Positions 1-10,799 are shown, counted from the stretch's first letter. The stretch: 33,532 nucleotides of DNA from Fragilaria crotonensis (GCA_022925895.1 JAKSYS010000679.1:1-33532); one strand, 5' to 3'. A program made the numbers and translations. Notes: a model not told the origin generated them from the letters alone.

Positions 1-63
1 AACTTCTGGCACTCTCTTCCAGCAAAAGTGTGCCACACCCGACATGCTACGAAAACATGAAGC

Positions 64-2299
64 ATGGCCGCATCAACAACACTCCCTCCAGTGGAATCCA
101 CTGTTATCTTATACATTAGATTCACAGAAGCAGCAGATGATGAGCTTCTTGATTTAGTGAAAGAACGCCTCGCAGAGGAAGGCTTGACGGTTCTTTCAGT
201 TGATTCTGAATATCGCATTTTTGGTATAACTGCGAGTCAAGAACGACTTGAATTGAAGGCGCAGGCTATTCGATTGCTGAAGAAGCGGCAAGATACGCAC
301 ATCATGGACGCCTTTGACATCGAACAGAAGGAAAAGTACTGTGATCCGTCGGTGCCATTCAGAGATTCCGATGGACTCTTTTCATCGAACGATCGATCAC
401 TTCTTGTGAGCCAAATACTGGAAGATACGACTGTTTTGGCCCCGAATAAGACCTCGTCGAAGCTCTCGCTAAAGTTAGCGTCGTTGAATATGCCTTTCCT
501 GAAAAAGGTGGCACCCAATATCGCGGTGTTTCAAGAAAGGATTCGTCTCCTGGCCCGCGATATTGTTTGGGAAGAGGAACTGAGACAAAATCTTCTATAC
601 GTCCTGCAAGAAGCAGATCGTGTCGATGCCGTTGCACCGTTTCACAGCACAGGCTTAAAGGAACAAATCTGTAGGAAGATATTTGGGTTCAGCATTATGC
701 CGCCTGTCGATTCGATACGAGACTACTACGGGGAAGAGATCGCTTTTTATTTTGCATGGATGGGCGTACTCACAAAATGGTTGTGTTTTCCGGGTATTGT
801 CGGACTCACAGCCAGTCTTTATCGTTGGTACCGCAAGGATACCATTATGAATGATGAATACACACCTTTTTATGGCTTGGTCACTTTCTTCTGGTCGATC
901 TTGTTTCTGAAGTGGTGGGAAAGACACGAGTCCCGCTTATGCTATTCCTGGGGAGTTCTCGTTGGAGAGTATGAGAAGAGAAAGTACTTCGCCGTGCGGC
1001 CTGAATTTTATGGGACTCTTAGGACATCACCTGTATCTGGTCAACTTGAAGCATTCTATCCCGACTACAAGCGTCGTCTCAAGTATGTTGGATCAGCTGC
1101 TGTGACGCTGGCGATGTTGAATGTTGCGTTTTGGATAATGATTTTATCTCTCAATTTACAGGGATACATCAATCCAAAGAACCATCCCGAGCGCTGGCTT
1201 GGAAACAACGTTCATCCGTTTCATTGGCCTGGATTTAGTCGGCTTGCAGAGCCTGGTGAGATATTTGATATGAATTCCTCTTGGAGAAGCCTGATCCCAG
1301 TCGCGCTTCATGTGGCAACTATCTCCTCGTTGAATGCATTGTATAGAATTGTTGCTACGCGTTTGACTAGGTGGGAAAATCATCAAACTCAGCTGGCATT
1401 TTCGAACTCACTGATCTTGAAACGTTTCATGTTCGAAGCCTTCGACTGCTACGTGGCGCTCTTTTACCTCGCGTTCTATGAGCGAAACATCGACAAACTC
1501 GGTTCCGAATTGGTTTCCGTATTCAATATTGACACCGTGCGACGGGTTGCTGTCGAATGTCTTGTCCCAATGATCGTGCAGCGGCTCACGAAAAAGAATC
1601 GAAAGGAGAATAGGGACATCAACAAGAAGACCGACGATGCCTCGACATCAGTATACTCCTCTAGCTGATCAAGCAGAATTAGATGAGTACGAACAATTTG
1701 ATGAGTAAGTTCGAGGAATGATTTGTGCTTGACTGCTCGCCATCGTCACTGAACAACTCCAATACTCTTGCAGCTATATGGAAATTATCATCCAGTTTGG
1801 CTACGTGACTCTTTTCGCTTCGGCATACCCGTTGGCATCGCTTATTAGCATTGTTGCGAATTTAATTGAGATGCGAGCCGATGCGTTCAAAATCACGTAC
1901 GTGTGCCGACGGCCCCGGTCAAGTCGATGCGATGGACTCAACGTCTGGAAAAAATTGTTGGAATACATCGTATGGCTGAGTGCCCTGACTAACTGCCTTA
2001 TCTTTGGGTACACGAGTGGTCAGCTGAAGGAATGGCTGCCACACTTTTATGAGATGGATGACACTGATCACATGCAGTTTCGTGACGACAAAGGATGGAT
2101 TGTGATCTTCATTATCTTTGGCTTGGAGCGCGCCTTGATTTGCATTGGTCTTCTACTCAACGCTATCATTCCGGATATTCCAGAGGATGTGATGAATGAG
2201 CTAGAACGAAAGCATTTCGTTTTGGAACAGGAATCACGGGAGTTTGAACACCAGCAAGCACAGCTGAAGTCCGTATTGCAGGTGCAGCCATTTAAGTGA
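64..2299 (+). CDS. Anoctamin (TMEM16) family membrane protein
   Basis: Predicted TMEM16-family protein of about 700 residues; the family comprises calcium-dependent ion channels and phospholipid scramblases of the plasma membrane or ER. The first block (64-about 1640) has a soluble N-terminal region, then the family-typical YYGEEIAFYFAWMG segment at residues 221-234 and membrane segments near 226-252, 269-286 and 341-364, with further ones near 413-432 and 458-476. The second block (1774-2299) holds the conserved C-terminal part with FDDYMEIIIQFGYVTLF followed by two more hydrophobic segments and a charged helical tail. An in-frame TGA sits just upstream at 58-60, so the ATG at 64 is the start. 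The blocks join through a clear intron at 1705-1773 and a frame change between about 1576 and 1651. Whether it is a channel or a scramblase cannot be told from the sequence. Confidence 0.9.
1576..1651 (+). other. Unresolved frame change in anoctamin, possible 76-nt intron
   Basis: Upstream coding uses one frame (ending with a stop at 1668), while the conserved segment leading to FDDYME uses the next frame from about 1637. A GTGCAG...ATCAG intron at 1576-1651 (76 nt) restores the frame. Several other GT donors (1537, 1546, 1552, 1564) with the same acceptor also do so. None is a good donor consensus, so a one-base insertion in the sequence is an alternative. Confidence 0.45.
1705..1773 (+). 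other. Spliceosomal intron in the anoctamin gene
   Basis: This is a 69-nt intron with donor GTAAGT and acceptor CTCTTGCAG. Removing it joins codon GA|C and yields the family motif FDDYMEIIIQFGY across the junction, a direct match to the anoctamin pattern. It contains no coding sequence. Confidence 0.88.
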
Positions 2300-2416
2300 C
2301 TATCATTATAGAATGATCTAATTGGAATACGAATGCAACGTTAACAATGTCCTCAATCAACATTGTCATAAAACTGGGAGACTGACTAGGTCGTGGGACT
2401 TCCATCCAAACTCGAT

Positions 2417-4066
2417 TTAAGCCGCAGCAGCGCACGGAGGAAGGTTATTGACGACGACATGCGACTGCCCAGAGAGCTTTGCGGCCTCAGTGAAAAATTT
2501 GTTCGCAGCGTCACTGTCAACCATGTCAAGTGCTAGGCCACCCATGATGTTGAGAATTCTAACCATCTGTCTTGATGCAATGCGATCTCCATTGTCAACT
2601 CTCTGCCGTATCAGACTTGATGCCTCTTCGTACGATTTCAATGCTTGGTCAAAGAGACCATTACTGTGCTGAGCTTCACCCAGTCCCATTAGCACCTCGA
2701 CTAAGTGTTCTGACGAATCCCCAGATGACTTGCGGAGGATCCAAAGAGCCTCAAGGTGCAATCTCAATGACTCGTGGTATTCGCCGCGATCGTGAATTAT
2801 CTTCCCGATGTGTCGAAGGGAAGAAGCCACCTCGTGATCCCTAGAGCCGAAGGCTTTTCGTCTGATGTGTAGCGATTCCTGGAAGCACGCCATGCTTTTG
2901 GTCACTTGCCCATCTTCAAGCAACAGTATACCAATGTTGTGAAGAGCAGAAGCAACAGCTGGGTTATGCGAGCCCAGGGCTCTGCGTCGTAGATCCAAGC
3001 ACAGTTTGAATGAATGAAGCGCCCGCATTCGCCGCTGTTGGTCGTTTCGATTTCCTTGGCACGATTGAATCATTCCAATATTGTAAAGCGCAGTAGCAAA
3101 CATAGCTTGGACATGAACTCCCTCTCGCATGATAGTCTTTCCCTTTAGCCGTAGGGCTTCGCGAAAACAGGACATCGCTTCGATGTTCCGTCCAAGGGGT
3201 TGAAGGCATTGCCCAAGTTGAGTGAGAATTCTAAAAACATTCGTTTCCGATAGATTAAGATTCATTTGCAAACGAAGTGCTTCCCGGAAAAAGCTAGCAG
3301 CCACCTCGTACTTCCGCTGCTTCATGTAGAGGCTGCCAAGGGCGCAGAGTGTATTGGACACGCTCTCGTGTTCGTACCCAAACGAAGTCCGTTTTGCCAT
3401 CAACATTCGTAGCAGCGATACGCTGTGTACTGGCACTCGCGGATGGTGCTGCTCTTGAATCAATAGCATGAGGGCCTGCACAGAAACAATATCTCTGTCC
3501 ACTGCAGTCGGTGTTGGCGGGACGCATTCTGTTCTCAGTGCCGTGAGAATTTCAAGAGATCGTTTCAGGGCACTCTCCGCTTGTTCCCTTGACTTTTCGA
3601 CCTGCCACAACAATAGACCCCGGTTAAACCAAAGAGATGCAGCGAATTCGTCGTCGTCATCCATATTGAAATCGACAGCTTGCTTGGAGAAAGAAAGTGC
3701 GTCCAAGTACAGCCCTTTCACGAAGTATATGTGCGCTATGTTTCGCAGGACAGTAGCAAGAGTTCGACGTGTAGCATCGTCTGTCGACAAAGGGACCTCA
3801 ATGCGAACAGACTGCACCAAACATCGCAACTTCTCAAGAGACTCGTTGATCGAACCATTCTCGAAAAGCGAGCATGCCATGTTGTTGACTTCGGTGAGGT
3901 AATCAACAGAAGACATCCGCTTTGTCAACGGGGAGCTATTCGTGCGGACGCATTCGTGATCGAGAGCTGCAACTCCAGATTCGACCCATTCGTCGCAGGA
4001 ACTGAGCACGGGTGACTTGCGATGAAGACGTTGCATTCCTTCGTCCCGCAGTCCTCGAGCAAACAT
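2417..4066 (-). CDS. Tetratricopeptide-repeat protein, kinesin-light-chain-like
   Basis: A 549-residue protein built mainly of tandem TPR helices. Clear repeats begin near residue 100 (RNIAHIYFVKGLYLDALSF), then near 235-275 (ALGSLYMKQRKYEVAASFF), 280-315, 330-350, 385-420 (ALHNIGILLLEDGQVTKSM), 425-460 and 465-505. The spacing of about 42 residues and the HNIG/LG...A.S motif resemble the kinesin light chain and related TPR families, which act as protein-binding scaffolds. No catalytic or kinase domain is visible, so the partner is unknown. The first ATG is used; Met51 is an alternative start ahead of the repeats. It lies tail-to-tail with the anoctamin gene (117 bp between stops) and has no frameshift. 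Confidence 0.85.
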   Translation of the reverse strand: MFARGLRDEGMQRLHRKSPVLSSCDEWVESGVAALDHECVRTNSSPLTKRMSSVDYLTEVNNMACSLFENGSINESLEKLRCLVQSVRIEVPLSTDDATRRTLATVLRNIAHIYFVKGLYLDALSFSKQAVDFNMDDDDEFAASLWFNRGLLLWQVEKSREQAESALKRSLEILTALRTECVPPTPTAVDRDIVSVQALMLLIQEQHHPRVPVHSVSLLRMLMAKRTSFGYEHESVSNTLCALGSLYMKQRKYEVAASFFREALRLQMNLNLSETNVFRILTQLGQCLQPLGRNIEAMSCFREALRLKGKTIMREGVHVQAMFATALYNIGMIQSCQGNRNDQQRRMRALHSFKLCLDLRRRALGSHNPAVASALHNIGILLLEDGQVTKSMACFQESLHIRRKAFGSRDHEVASSLRHIGKIIHDRGEYHESLRLHLEALWILRKSSGDSSEHLVEVLMGLGEAQHSNGLFDQALKSYEEASSLIRQRVDNGDRIASRQMVRILNIMGGLALDMVDSDAANKFFTEAAKLSGQSHVVVNNLPPCAAAA

Positions 4067-5213
4067 GGTTCACGTTGAGGAACGAGAAATCAAAAATGTA
4101 GACAAGGGTTCTCAAGCGTTGGACCACTTGCGGTTTTCGTTATGATCATAAATATGATCGAATGAGATTCTGTGGTGCCCCAAGGAGCTTCTATATACGT
4201 AACGCTGTAGTACAGCGGCATAATTCATGGGTGAGTCCAGTTTTATCAAGACACCTGAAGTTGGTTTTACATTGCTTCAATAAATCTTTAGCGAAAGGTC
4301 TTGCCTAGCACTATGACTGTAGTATTGAAAAATATCTTAGGAATTCAGGACGCGCGAGTGTCGTATACATTTCTAGATTTAACAGGGTCTCCAACCAGCA
4401 GCCTTAATTCAAGATCGTCATGAGAATCTCCTAGGGATACTTATCCTGAGACGCGTTCGGTTACCGACTCTCGTGAACGCGAAGCAAACCGGCGACATCT
4501 GGAAACGAACCTATTCCAGGTCATGAATCCAAATATGTCGTCCTCGGCACGCCCGTGACACTACAGTCAGTGTTGAAAGTAAGATATATGCAAATGTTAT
4601 GAAGGTATGTACATGGTTGATCGGACGGTGGTGAAAGGACCAATAAGCACCCATGTCACGATTACGTATGAACTCATTCGCGAGTCAGATCATGGTTTTG
4701 GTTCAAGGGTTCGATCGATCCTCATAAATGAGACAGGTATGGACTCAACGCCGTTAAAGCCCGCCTTGGTACGAGCCTGCGTGCTATAATGATCCTAGAT
4801 CCTACTATGCATAGTGGTAGTATTAGCCTCTAGAGAATGAGTGGAGCTTTCGGAGTATGAAACATAAAGGTATGTGAGATCCCGAGCAACTTTTTCAGTC
4901 ACCACCAGTCCGTCAACTGACGCATAATGTTGGACGCAAGCAACTCTGGGTTTGTTCAGTACTAATATGCAAGCTACCAGGTAGTATAGGACCGTGAGGA
5001 CACATGGCTTCCCGAGAACATCCATTCAGCCCCTCATATTATCGTGCAATGGTGAAATATACTCGATACGTATTACTGTAATGAGGACAGGTACTGCACA
5101 TAACTATGTTTTCCTTCTTTATCATTGCCATGCTCGTGCCCCAACACCCTAAAACTTGTCCACCACACAACACCAGATTTTTTCTGGCAACGCACCCGCG
5201 AGCAATTTGCAAA
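4067..5213. other. Intergenic region, TPR gene promoter side and RING gene 3' side
   Basis: About 1.15 kb with only short, unconvincing open frames (for example 4607-4789 and 4795-5025). I see no RNA gene or repeat here. It should hold the promoter of the leftward TPR gene and the 3' untranslated region of the RING gene. Confidence 0.6.
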
Positions 5214-6385
5214 CTAACAATTGAGTGTCGCGTTGCAAATGGGGCAGCGTGCACGGGTGCGCAGCGCCTTGTCGATACAGTCCGGATGATATCCATGATT
5301 ACATGGGAGGGTCTTGCGCTTATCACCAGATTGAAAATCGTCCAGGCAGATGCAACATTGTCGCGCATTACCCTCAGGCAGTTCGTTTTCCACGTTCGAA
5401 ATAGTACTAATTGGTAGGGATTGAATATCGCTCTCGCTCGCGCCCATGTTTTCCGTTCCGTTTCCAAAGGCGCGTAACAATTGCTCATATCCCATCCCGT
5501 CGGTTTGTTGGTATCGTAGTCGGATTCCATGTGCATTCAGAAGCGATCTTAGCCTACTCGCACGCAGGCCGCCATCTCCAGGTCCAAGGATGTGTTGGGT
5601 CGTAACGCCGTCCGAACGAGTGGATGTAACCACAATGGAGCCGTCGGAAGTCCCATGCAATTGTGTCAGAACCGCGGTATACTCGGGAGGCAGTTGCTGC
5701 AATGACGACATTTCACCAAATCCATCGGGTGGAGAGGCAAATCGGAACCCCTGTCTCCTGTTGTTATGCGGAGGACTCGTGATGGAATCGACAAGGGCGC
5801 CCCCAAAAGCACCACCAATGGCGCCTTCTAATAAACCGTCGGCGACCGGCCTACCTCGAACGTAAAAGGCAGCGGCACCAGTAGGGAACCCAAAATGGCG
5901 CCACCGCCGACATGAAACAACGACGAATTCGGATTGTTGGAGTTGAGAGTGTTCCCCCACGAGCCGAAATCATCGTGGACTAGTTGCTCACGTCGAACGG
6001 GATCTGGATGACGTACGTCTGGATTCGGCTGTTGGCAAGCTTCACATGACTGTCGAGTTCGTGGGTTGAACAGTGTGCATCTAGGACAACTCCATGTGTT
6101 ACTCGGGACTTCAAGACGTGAAGGAGGGGTGTCGGGTTCGTTCGTTAGATCGATAGGCACGATCTGTTGGTGCGCACCCCTTGATTGATTTTCTTGCTGA
6201 CGACCCCGCAGTTGTTCAACGTTATCTCGTCTACGCGGCTGGGGCGGAGGAAAAACATGTGAACGGACGTTCGACCGCGATGGTCTAGCTCGTGCTTCAC
6301 AGGCTCGAGCTTGATGAATCAAGAGGTTATGTTCTGGGACTAGGGCTCCACAATCTTCGCACGTTACGTAATCAGAGTCTGCCAT
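5214..6385 (-). CDS. RING-H2 E3 ubiquitin ligase-like protein with RanBP2-type zinc finger
   Basis: Read from 6385 leftward in two frames. The N-terminal part has a C2HC-like finger (C9, C12, H24, C29) and a RanBP2-type zinc finger (W98, C100, C103, C114, C117), a fold that often binds ubiquitin or RNA. The C-terminal part has a glycine-rich linker and a RING-H2 domain near the end (Cys pair in CCICLDDF, then CNHGYHPDC and CPIC). RING-H2 domains recruit ubiquitin-charged E2 enzymes, so an E3 ligase role is likely; the substrate is unknown. The frames 5828-6385 and 5214-5960 overlap, and the best join is near 5870, where one extra base gives a continuous LGSLL/GAAAFYVRG reading. Total length is about 390 residues. 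It diverges from the EMC5 gene across a 421-bp shared promoter region. Confidence 0.82.
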
Positions 6386-6806
6386 GCTTAACTACTACGA
6401 ATTGCTTCAGTTCTTTGCGTGTGTAGAAAAAGGGTGAACCTTTCGTACGACTACAATGATGTCGATTCGAGTCGAAGCCGTTTTGATACACGAGGAATTC
6501 TCAATTGTCTGCCTTCTCTTGCCGTTAGTCAATAGTCAATACAAGTATTTCCGACTGGAGTGTTCCGGGTATTGCAATGTCGGTGATTGCGGCCATCGCT
6601 GGCTTCTAACGACAGGTGTCATGTGACACCGTGGACCGGGTAAGCAGGCCAAATAAAACGTGTTTCGCGTTTCGAAATCGAATAGATTCCATTCGTACTT
6701 GTCTGTCCTTATATACGAAAAATGGACTTGACAACATGAACACAGTGTACAGTACCAGTAACGCAGTTCGGAGTTCGGACGTCGAACGCCTCAAACAACA
6801 AACAAC
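6386..6806. promoter_or_regulatory. Divergent intergenic promoter region, RING gene / EMC5
   Basis: This 421-bp stretch separates the starts of the leftward RING gene and the rightward EMC5 gene, so it should carry both promoters. I see a short direct repeat (GTCAATA twice at 6528-6541) and no strong TATA box. The open frame at 6616-6954 has no recognisable content. Confidence 0.5.
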
Positions 6807-7208
6807 ATGCCAGGAGGAGGCACCGACAGCACTTGCATGGCAAACACCTTTTCATCGCATTCCACTCCGGTGCCTAAAACGAGATCGATACAGTACGCCA
6901 TTGACATCATGTCATTATCAGCCACTCTCATTACTTTTACAGGTGTGGTTCTAATCCTTCATTCTGCCTTTTCCTGTCTTCATTATCGAGGCCTGGTTGT
7001 GGAGCTGCCGGACATGCCTATCCCTCCACTCGACGTCAAGGTAGAAGTTGGCGTGGGCTTTCTCTTGGCGTTGTTCGGTCAGCTGTTGGCTGTTGGGCCA
7101 CTTCGAAGCATTCTGGGAAATAGAGGGATGATCAAGCAATACTTGACAAGAGACTTTGATCACTACCAAAATCGTGCGACGGCCATGTCTAGGAGCAAAG
7201 CAACGTAG
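6807..7208 (+). CDS. EMC5: ER membrane protein complex subunit 5 (MMGT1-like)
   Basis: A small two-helix membrane protein of 133 residues, or 99 if started at Met35 (6909). The core matches EMC5/MMGT1: a first helix at about 37-57 (TGVVLILHSAFSCLHYRGL), a short polar loop with a proline-rich stretch, a second helix at about 77-98, and the C-terminal RDFDHYQNRA segment corresponding to the family's ending. EMC5 belongs to the ER membrane complex, which inserts tail-anchored and multi-pass proteins. Human MMGT1 is 131 residues with its first helix almost at the N-terminus, which favours the Met35 start. The longer N-terminus is Ser/Thr-rich. It converges on the TMEM131-family gene, with 193 bp between stops. 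Confidence 0.78.
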   Translation: MPGGGTDSTCMANTFSSHSTPVPKTRSIQYAIDIMSLSATLITFTGVVLILHSAFSCLHYRGLVVELPDMPIPPLDVKVEVGVGFLLALFGQLLAVGPLRSILGNRGMIKQYLTRDFDHYQNRATAMSRSKAT

Positions 7209-7401
7209 CCATGTGATGTTTTGAGATTGAAGGGTTGCATCAGATAGTTTATAGAATGGGAAGGTTCGTCATGCCAATGGTCCTAACGCGTCGATTCGTT
7301 GATTGGCTTTTAAAACACTAGCTCTTTCTTTGCAAAAATGGATGGCAAAATTAAAGTCTACGGCGAACTTAAACTAGTTGAACAACTTCAATGCGAAATA
7401 G

Positions 7402-8937
7402 TTATTCACCGAGCAATTTCGCGTAGAAGTCACCGCTGTCGTAGTCCTGCGGCGGCGGGGCGATTTCGTCATCGTCATCAAAAACACTGACAGAGCTGTT
7501 TCCAAGAGCAGCTGGAGTCAGCAAGGGGATGACAACAGTCGAGGCCTGCGCCTGTCCATCCACGTGAGATACAGCCGCCAAACTCGCTTCGACGATCCCC
7601 GATTCTTCTTGGTTGCCCTCGCCTGCATGACTATCAACAGAGATTCCATACGCAGCAGCGCGTGACTGTCTCCCGAGAGCCCATGGGTCTTCCAACAACG
7701 GTGCAGCCGCGACGACAACATCAGCCGCGACATTTTCATTGCCAATAGACTCGTCGAGCAGGTTATCAAGGAACCCCATTATATCAAACCCTCCACTAGA
7801 ATCAAGCCGATGTTGCCTGGGGCTAAAGTATCCATTCTTCCGACTACCATCGTCTCGTTCTGGATAGATGGTTGTCAGGAGATTCAACTGAGTACTGGCA
7901 TCTATCGAGGAGATAGATTCATGATGCAAGGATGTGGCGGAGATCTCAAGATTCCTCTCGTCGGTGGCTCTTATTCTATTGAACAGTGACGAACTGTTTT
8001 GGGCCATGTCAGTTGGTGACGAGGCAGAGTAGAGTTGATCGAGGGCTGCGCTGGAATCAGATCTCATTGTGTCCAAGAGCGATATACTCTGATCGAGCGA
8101 CGGCAAGAGAGCAGATAGGCTTTGAGAGTTACTCTGAACACAGTACTGCAACTCCCTAAACGACGATGCCCCCAATAGACTTGATGTGGACAGGTCCATA
8201 GCCGTAGCTGTCCCAATGTCACCAAACCCTGGGGGTGGCGGCAATCCGGGAGGCGGACGGAACGCTCGGGTTCTTCCCAAGTCGATTGGAGTGAGGATCG
8301 GAGAAGCGGTTGTATCCGTTTTCGTTGATCGCGAGGAAACAGACACGGCAGAGGATGGCGATGATGGAGCATCGTCCAAACGTTGGTTTTTCTCCGTGGC
8401 TTTCCCACTTCTGCTACCTCTGGTCCGATTTGACACAGCCTTCTCCTTTCTGCCCTTATCTGGGATTGAAGATGCATTCTTCTTTTCGCGGTGTCGCCTG
8501 GTTTTGGAGACAGATGAAGATCCAATTCCAGTAGCATCATCGGGCCTGAAGCGCGGCAAGGCACTATCGCGATTCTTCCTGCTCTGGTGTGCGGCGTGGA
8601 TTTTTTCCCGCATCGATTTCGGTGGCATGTCGCCAGCCAATGGCGCCTCGAAGTCTCGTCCTTTGCTCGTAATACGCCGTCCTTCTGTATTGTTGGAGAT
8701 TTCGTGGGTGTCGTCCTCTGTTTTTGCGCCATCGGCAACGAGTTCAGGTGCAGGGGCAAACTTGTCGAAAGGCAATAGATCGAGTTGCGGGATTGGCGTT
8801 TCGTTAGTCGATGCATCTGCTTTCGGCGCCAACCCTGTGAGACCCACGTCAGTTTCGATCACCTCATAGGCACCGTTCTGCGGCACGCGACCCTTTACCA
8901 CGGCTTCCCGCCTGCGCTGGCTAGGGAGCCGACACAC
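7402..8937 (-). CDS. TMEM131: TMEM131-family block 5: disordered cytosolic tail
   Basis: About 505 residues of low-complexity sequence, rich in Ser, Asp, Lys and Arg, with a basic Lys/Arg-rich stretch (about 8580-8390) and a proline-rich stretch FRPPPGLPPPPGFGD (about 8260-8215). The last residues, DYDSGDFYAKLLGE, are acidic and could be a short binding motif. In animal TMEM131 the cytosolic tail recruits TRAPP; no such motif can be verified here. If the block 4 join is wrong this could be a separate gene, but there is no gap, no ATG at the edge and the same strand. Confidence 0.6.
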   Translation of the reverse strand: MCRLPSQRRREAVVKGRVPQNGAYEVIETDVGLTGLAPKADASTNETPIPQLDLLPFDKFAPAPELVADGAKTEDDTHEISNNTEGRRITSKGRDFEAPLAGDMPPKSMREKIHAAHQSRKNRDSALPRFRPDDATGIGSSSVSKTRRHREKKNASSIPDKGRKEKAVSNRTRGSRSGKATEKNQRLDDAPSSPSSAVSVSSRSTKTDTTASPILTPIDLGRTRAFRPPPGLPPPPGFGDIGTATAMDLSTSSLLGASSFRELQYCVQSNSQSLSALLPSLDQSISLLDTMRSDSSAALDQLYSASSPTDMAQNSSSLFNRIRATDERNLEISATSLHHESISSIDASTQLNLLTTIYPERDDGSRKNGYFSPRQHRLDSSGGFDIMGFLDNLLDESIGNENVAADVVVAAAPLLEDPWALGRQSRAAAYGISVDSHAGEGNQEESGIVEASLAAVSHVDGQAQASTVVIPLLTPAALGNSSVSVFDDDDEIAPPPQDYDSGDFYAKLLGE

Positions 8938-10799
8938 CCGCTAACCTCATCTGCCTTACCCCTTCGCGTTGACAAGATGCTGTCAGATCGCAACTTGACA
9001 GAAGGTTGCAAATCGGTTTGGATTATCCGGCGCGCAATGGGGCTTCTCCAACCAAGGCCACAGGGCATCAATGATGCCGCACCGTCACGATCAGATGATA
9101 AGTTGCATCTGTGGAATATGGCTTCGCTCAGAGTCTTCATCGAAGCATTGCCTCCCTTGCCATTCCGAGGATTCAGTCCTCCTCCCTCACGGTTGAATGT
9201 GCCCGTCGCATCGATGCACTGAGGCATCATAACTCCCATTGCTTTGAACCGATGAAGCACGATTTGCTTAACTTGCTCTCGGCTGATGGTTTGTAATTCA
9301 GATGATGTAGGGTCCGCCCGTGCTAGGCAACGGAAAGTCGACGACCAACTTGACTGAGCAATATTCCCGTCGAATGAATTAGTTCTTCCTCTCAGTCCTC
9401 GAGGTAGCTGTATCTTCTGTTTGAAAGCTTTCGCCCAACTCGATCTCACGACGATCAATGACGAGACAAGAGCGATCAAGAACGCTGCAGAAGCAATGGA
9501 TGCGATGGCTATTACGAAGCTAAACGTAATGTAGCGCAGTGGCACAACTCCATGAAGGTGGTGCCGAAGCGCTTGGCCGATTGAAAGAGCTCGCTGCAGC
9601 CGTGTGAGCTCTGACGACGTTATTGACGACCGGTTATTCCAGAGCGAAATGTTCCGCGACCCGGACACGTACGCTGCATCTGAATGGAAAGAATTAATTG
9701 GAACGCATGCCTTCAGTTCTGCGGAAGTCATGTCGAATCCAACAAGGAGCTCTAGATTCTTGCGTCGGAGAGATTCGGATGAACGCGACCTTGTTCGGGT
9801 GCCATCCGGGGCAAGGAATATTGGTGCGGGTCCTTTTCCTTGCCTTCTCAGAATCGGTTCCCTCTTGAACTCGAAGTTAAGGACAACGTAATCCGATTGA
9901 AAGGTACAATCAGCGCTGTGCTCGATAAATAATGTCTTATTGGATCCGGCAGGCACCTTGAAGCCGTGGAATAGATTAGCGTCGCTGTCCGAATGTTTGT
10001 TCGCATCGGATTCATCGTCACCATCGCCAGCAGCCTTGTCTCCAAACGTAGAACCTTTGCGTTCAGAGCATTCTAGAAGGCGGAACCCACGGTAGGAACA
10101 TCCGTGACTTGACGACTCTGCACCTTCTTTCTTTTTTCCAAATTTGGTGGAGTCTGCGAAGAAGACTCGGCTGAACACCACGTCCAGGTCTCCATCATTC
10201 TGCACAATCACGCCCTTGGTGACAGCGTGAGGACTCGTGCCAGCATATTGATTCGAGACGCACGAACCCGGGAACATCAATGTCGTGTGCCCATTGCGCA
10301 ATTCTAAATCGCCGAATGCGTCCACTGAATCACTTCCAATCGGATCCAGGAAGACTATGCTTTCCCACATTCCTTTCCCTCTTAGCACTACTCGCTCAAG
10401 CCCAGTAAGTGAGTTCTCTAAGAAGACCATGGATTGAAACACAGTAGAGCTGCAGGTTTCAGCAACTTTCTCACTGAAAGGAATGGAGTCGTTATCCACG
10501 ACCGCATCGCAACCCATCAGACCGTACCGACCAGGAGGTCGAAAAAGAATTGGTCCGATTTCAGCCTCGCCGTACGGTGGCAATATGATCTCATCAAACG
10601 CAGAGTACGGAATGGCGAAAGCTGGCGGGGCGGCATCGACGAAAGCAGTTCCGCCTGCCGAGTGTTGGCTCGACGTTATCTGACGCCTCATCCTTGACAG
10701 CCTCAGCTCGTGGTCTTCCAACGAGGGCTGCACCCGCAGCGGCAGAGGCTCCAATCGGGCTGGTTTTCCTAAGTCCTGACTCGAATACGTTGCCCTCAT
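8895..10799 (-). CDS. TMEM131: TMEM131-family block 4: membrane-proximal domain and transmembrane helix
   Basis: Reliable coding runs from about 10680. It includes the family-like stretch IILPPYGEAEIGPILFRPPG and, after it, NSLTGLERVVLRGKG and KVPAGSNKTLFIEHSAD. A single strong membrane helix lies at block residues 421-452 (about 9540-9443), followed by a basic cytosolic sequence, which sets a type I topology. The upstream frame may be an intron (10680-10788) or a shifted exon. The block ends near 8895, where one added G in a GGG run at about 8905 continues into block 5 as AGGEAVVKGRV. Confidence 0.74.
   Translation of the reverse strand: MRATYSSQDLGKPARLEPLPLRVQPSLEDHELRLSRMRRQITSSQHSAGGTAFVDAAPPAFAIPYSAFDEIILPPYGEAEIGPILFRPPGRYGLMGCDAVVDNDSIPFSEKVAETCSSTVFQSMVFLENSLTGLERVVLRGKGMWESIVFLDPIGSDSVDAFGDLELRNGHTTLMFPGSCVSNQYAGTSPHAVTKGVIVQNDGDLDVVFSRVFFADSTKFGKKKEGAESSSHGCSYRGFRLLECSERKGSTFGDKAAGDGDDESDANKHSDSDANLFHGFKVPAGSNKTLFIEHSADCTFQSDYVVLNFEFKREPILRRQGKGPAPIFLAPDGTRTRSRSSESLRRKNLELLVGFDMTSAELKACVPINSFHSDAAYVSGSRNISLWNNRSSITSSELTRLQRALSIGQALRHHLHGVVPLRYITFSFVIAIASIASAAFLIALVSSLIVVRSSWAKAFKQKIQLPRGLRGRTNSFDGNIAQSSWSSTFRCLARADPTSSELQTISREQVKQIVLHRFKAMGVMMPQCIDATGTFNREGGGLNPRNGKGGNASMKTLSEAIFHRCNLSSDRDGAASLMPCGLGWRSPIARRIIQTDLQPSVKLRSDSILSTRRGKADEVSGCVGSLASAGGKPW

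Noticed and set aside
5039-5536. A 165-codon minus-strand frame
   Set aside because: It overlaps the RING domain in another frame and has no recognisable content; the RING frame has all zinc ligands.
8186-8869. A 227-codon plus-strand frame opposite the TMEM131 tail
   Set aside because: It is antisense to a low-complexity Ser/Lys/Arg-rich coding stretch, which commonly gives long open frames on the other strand.
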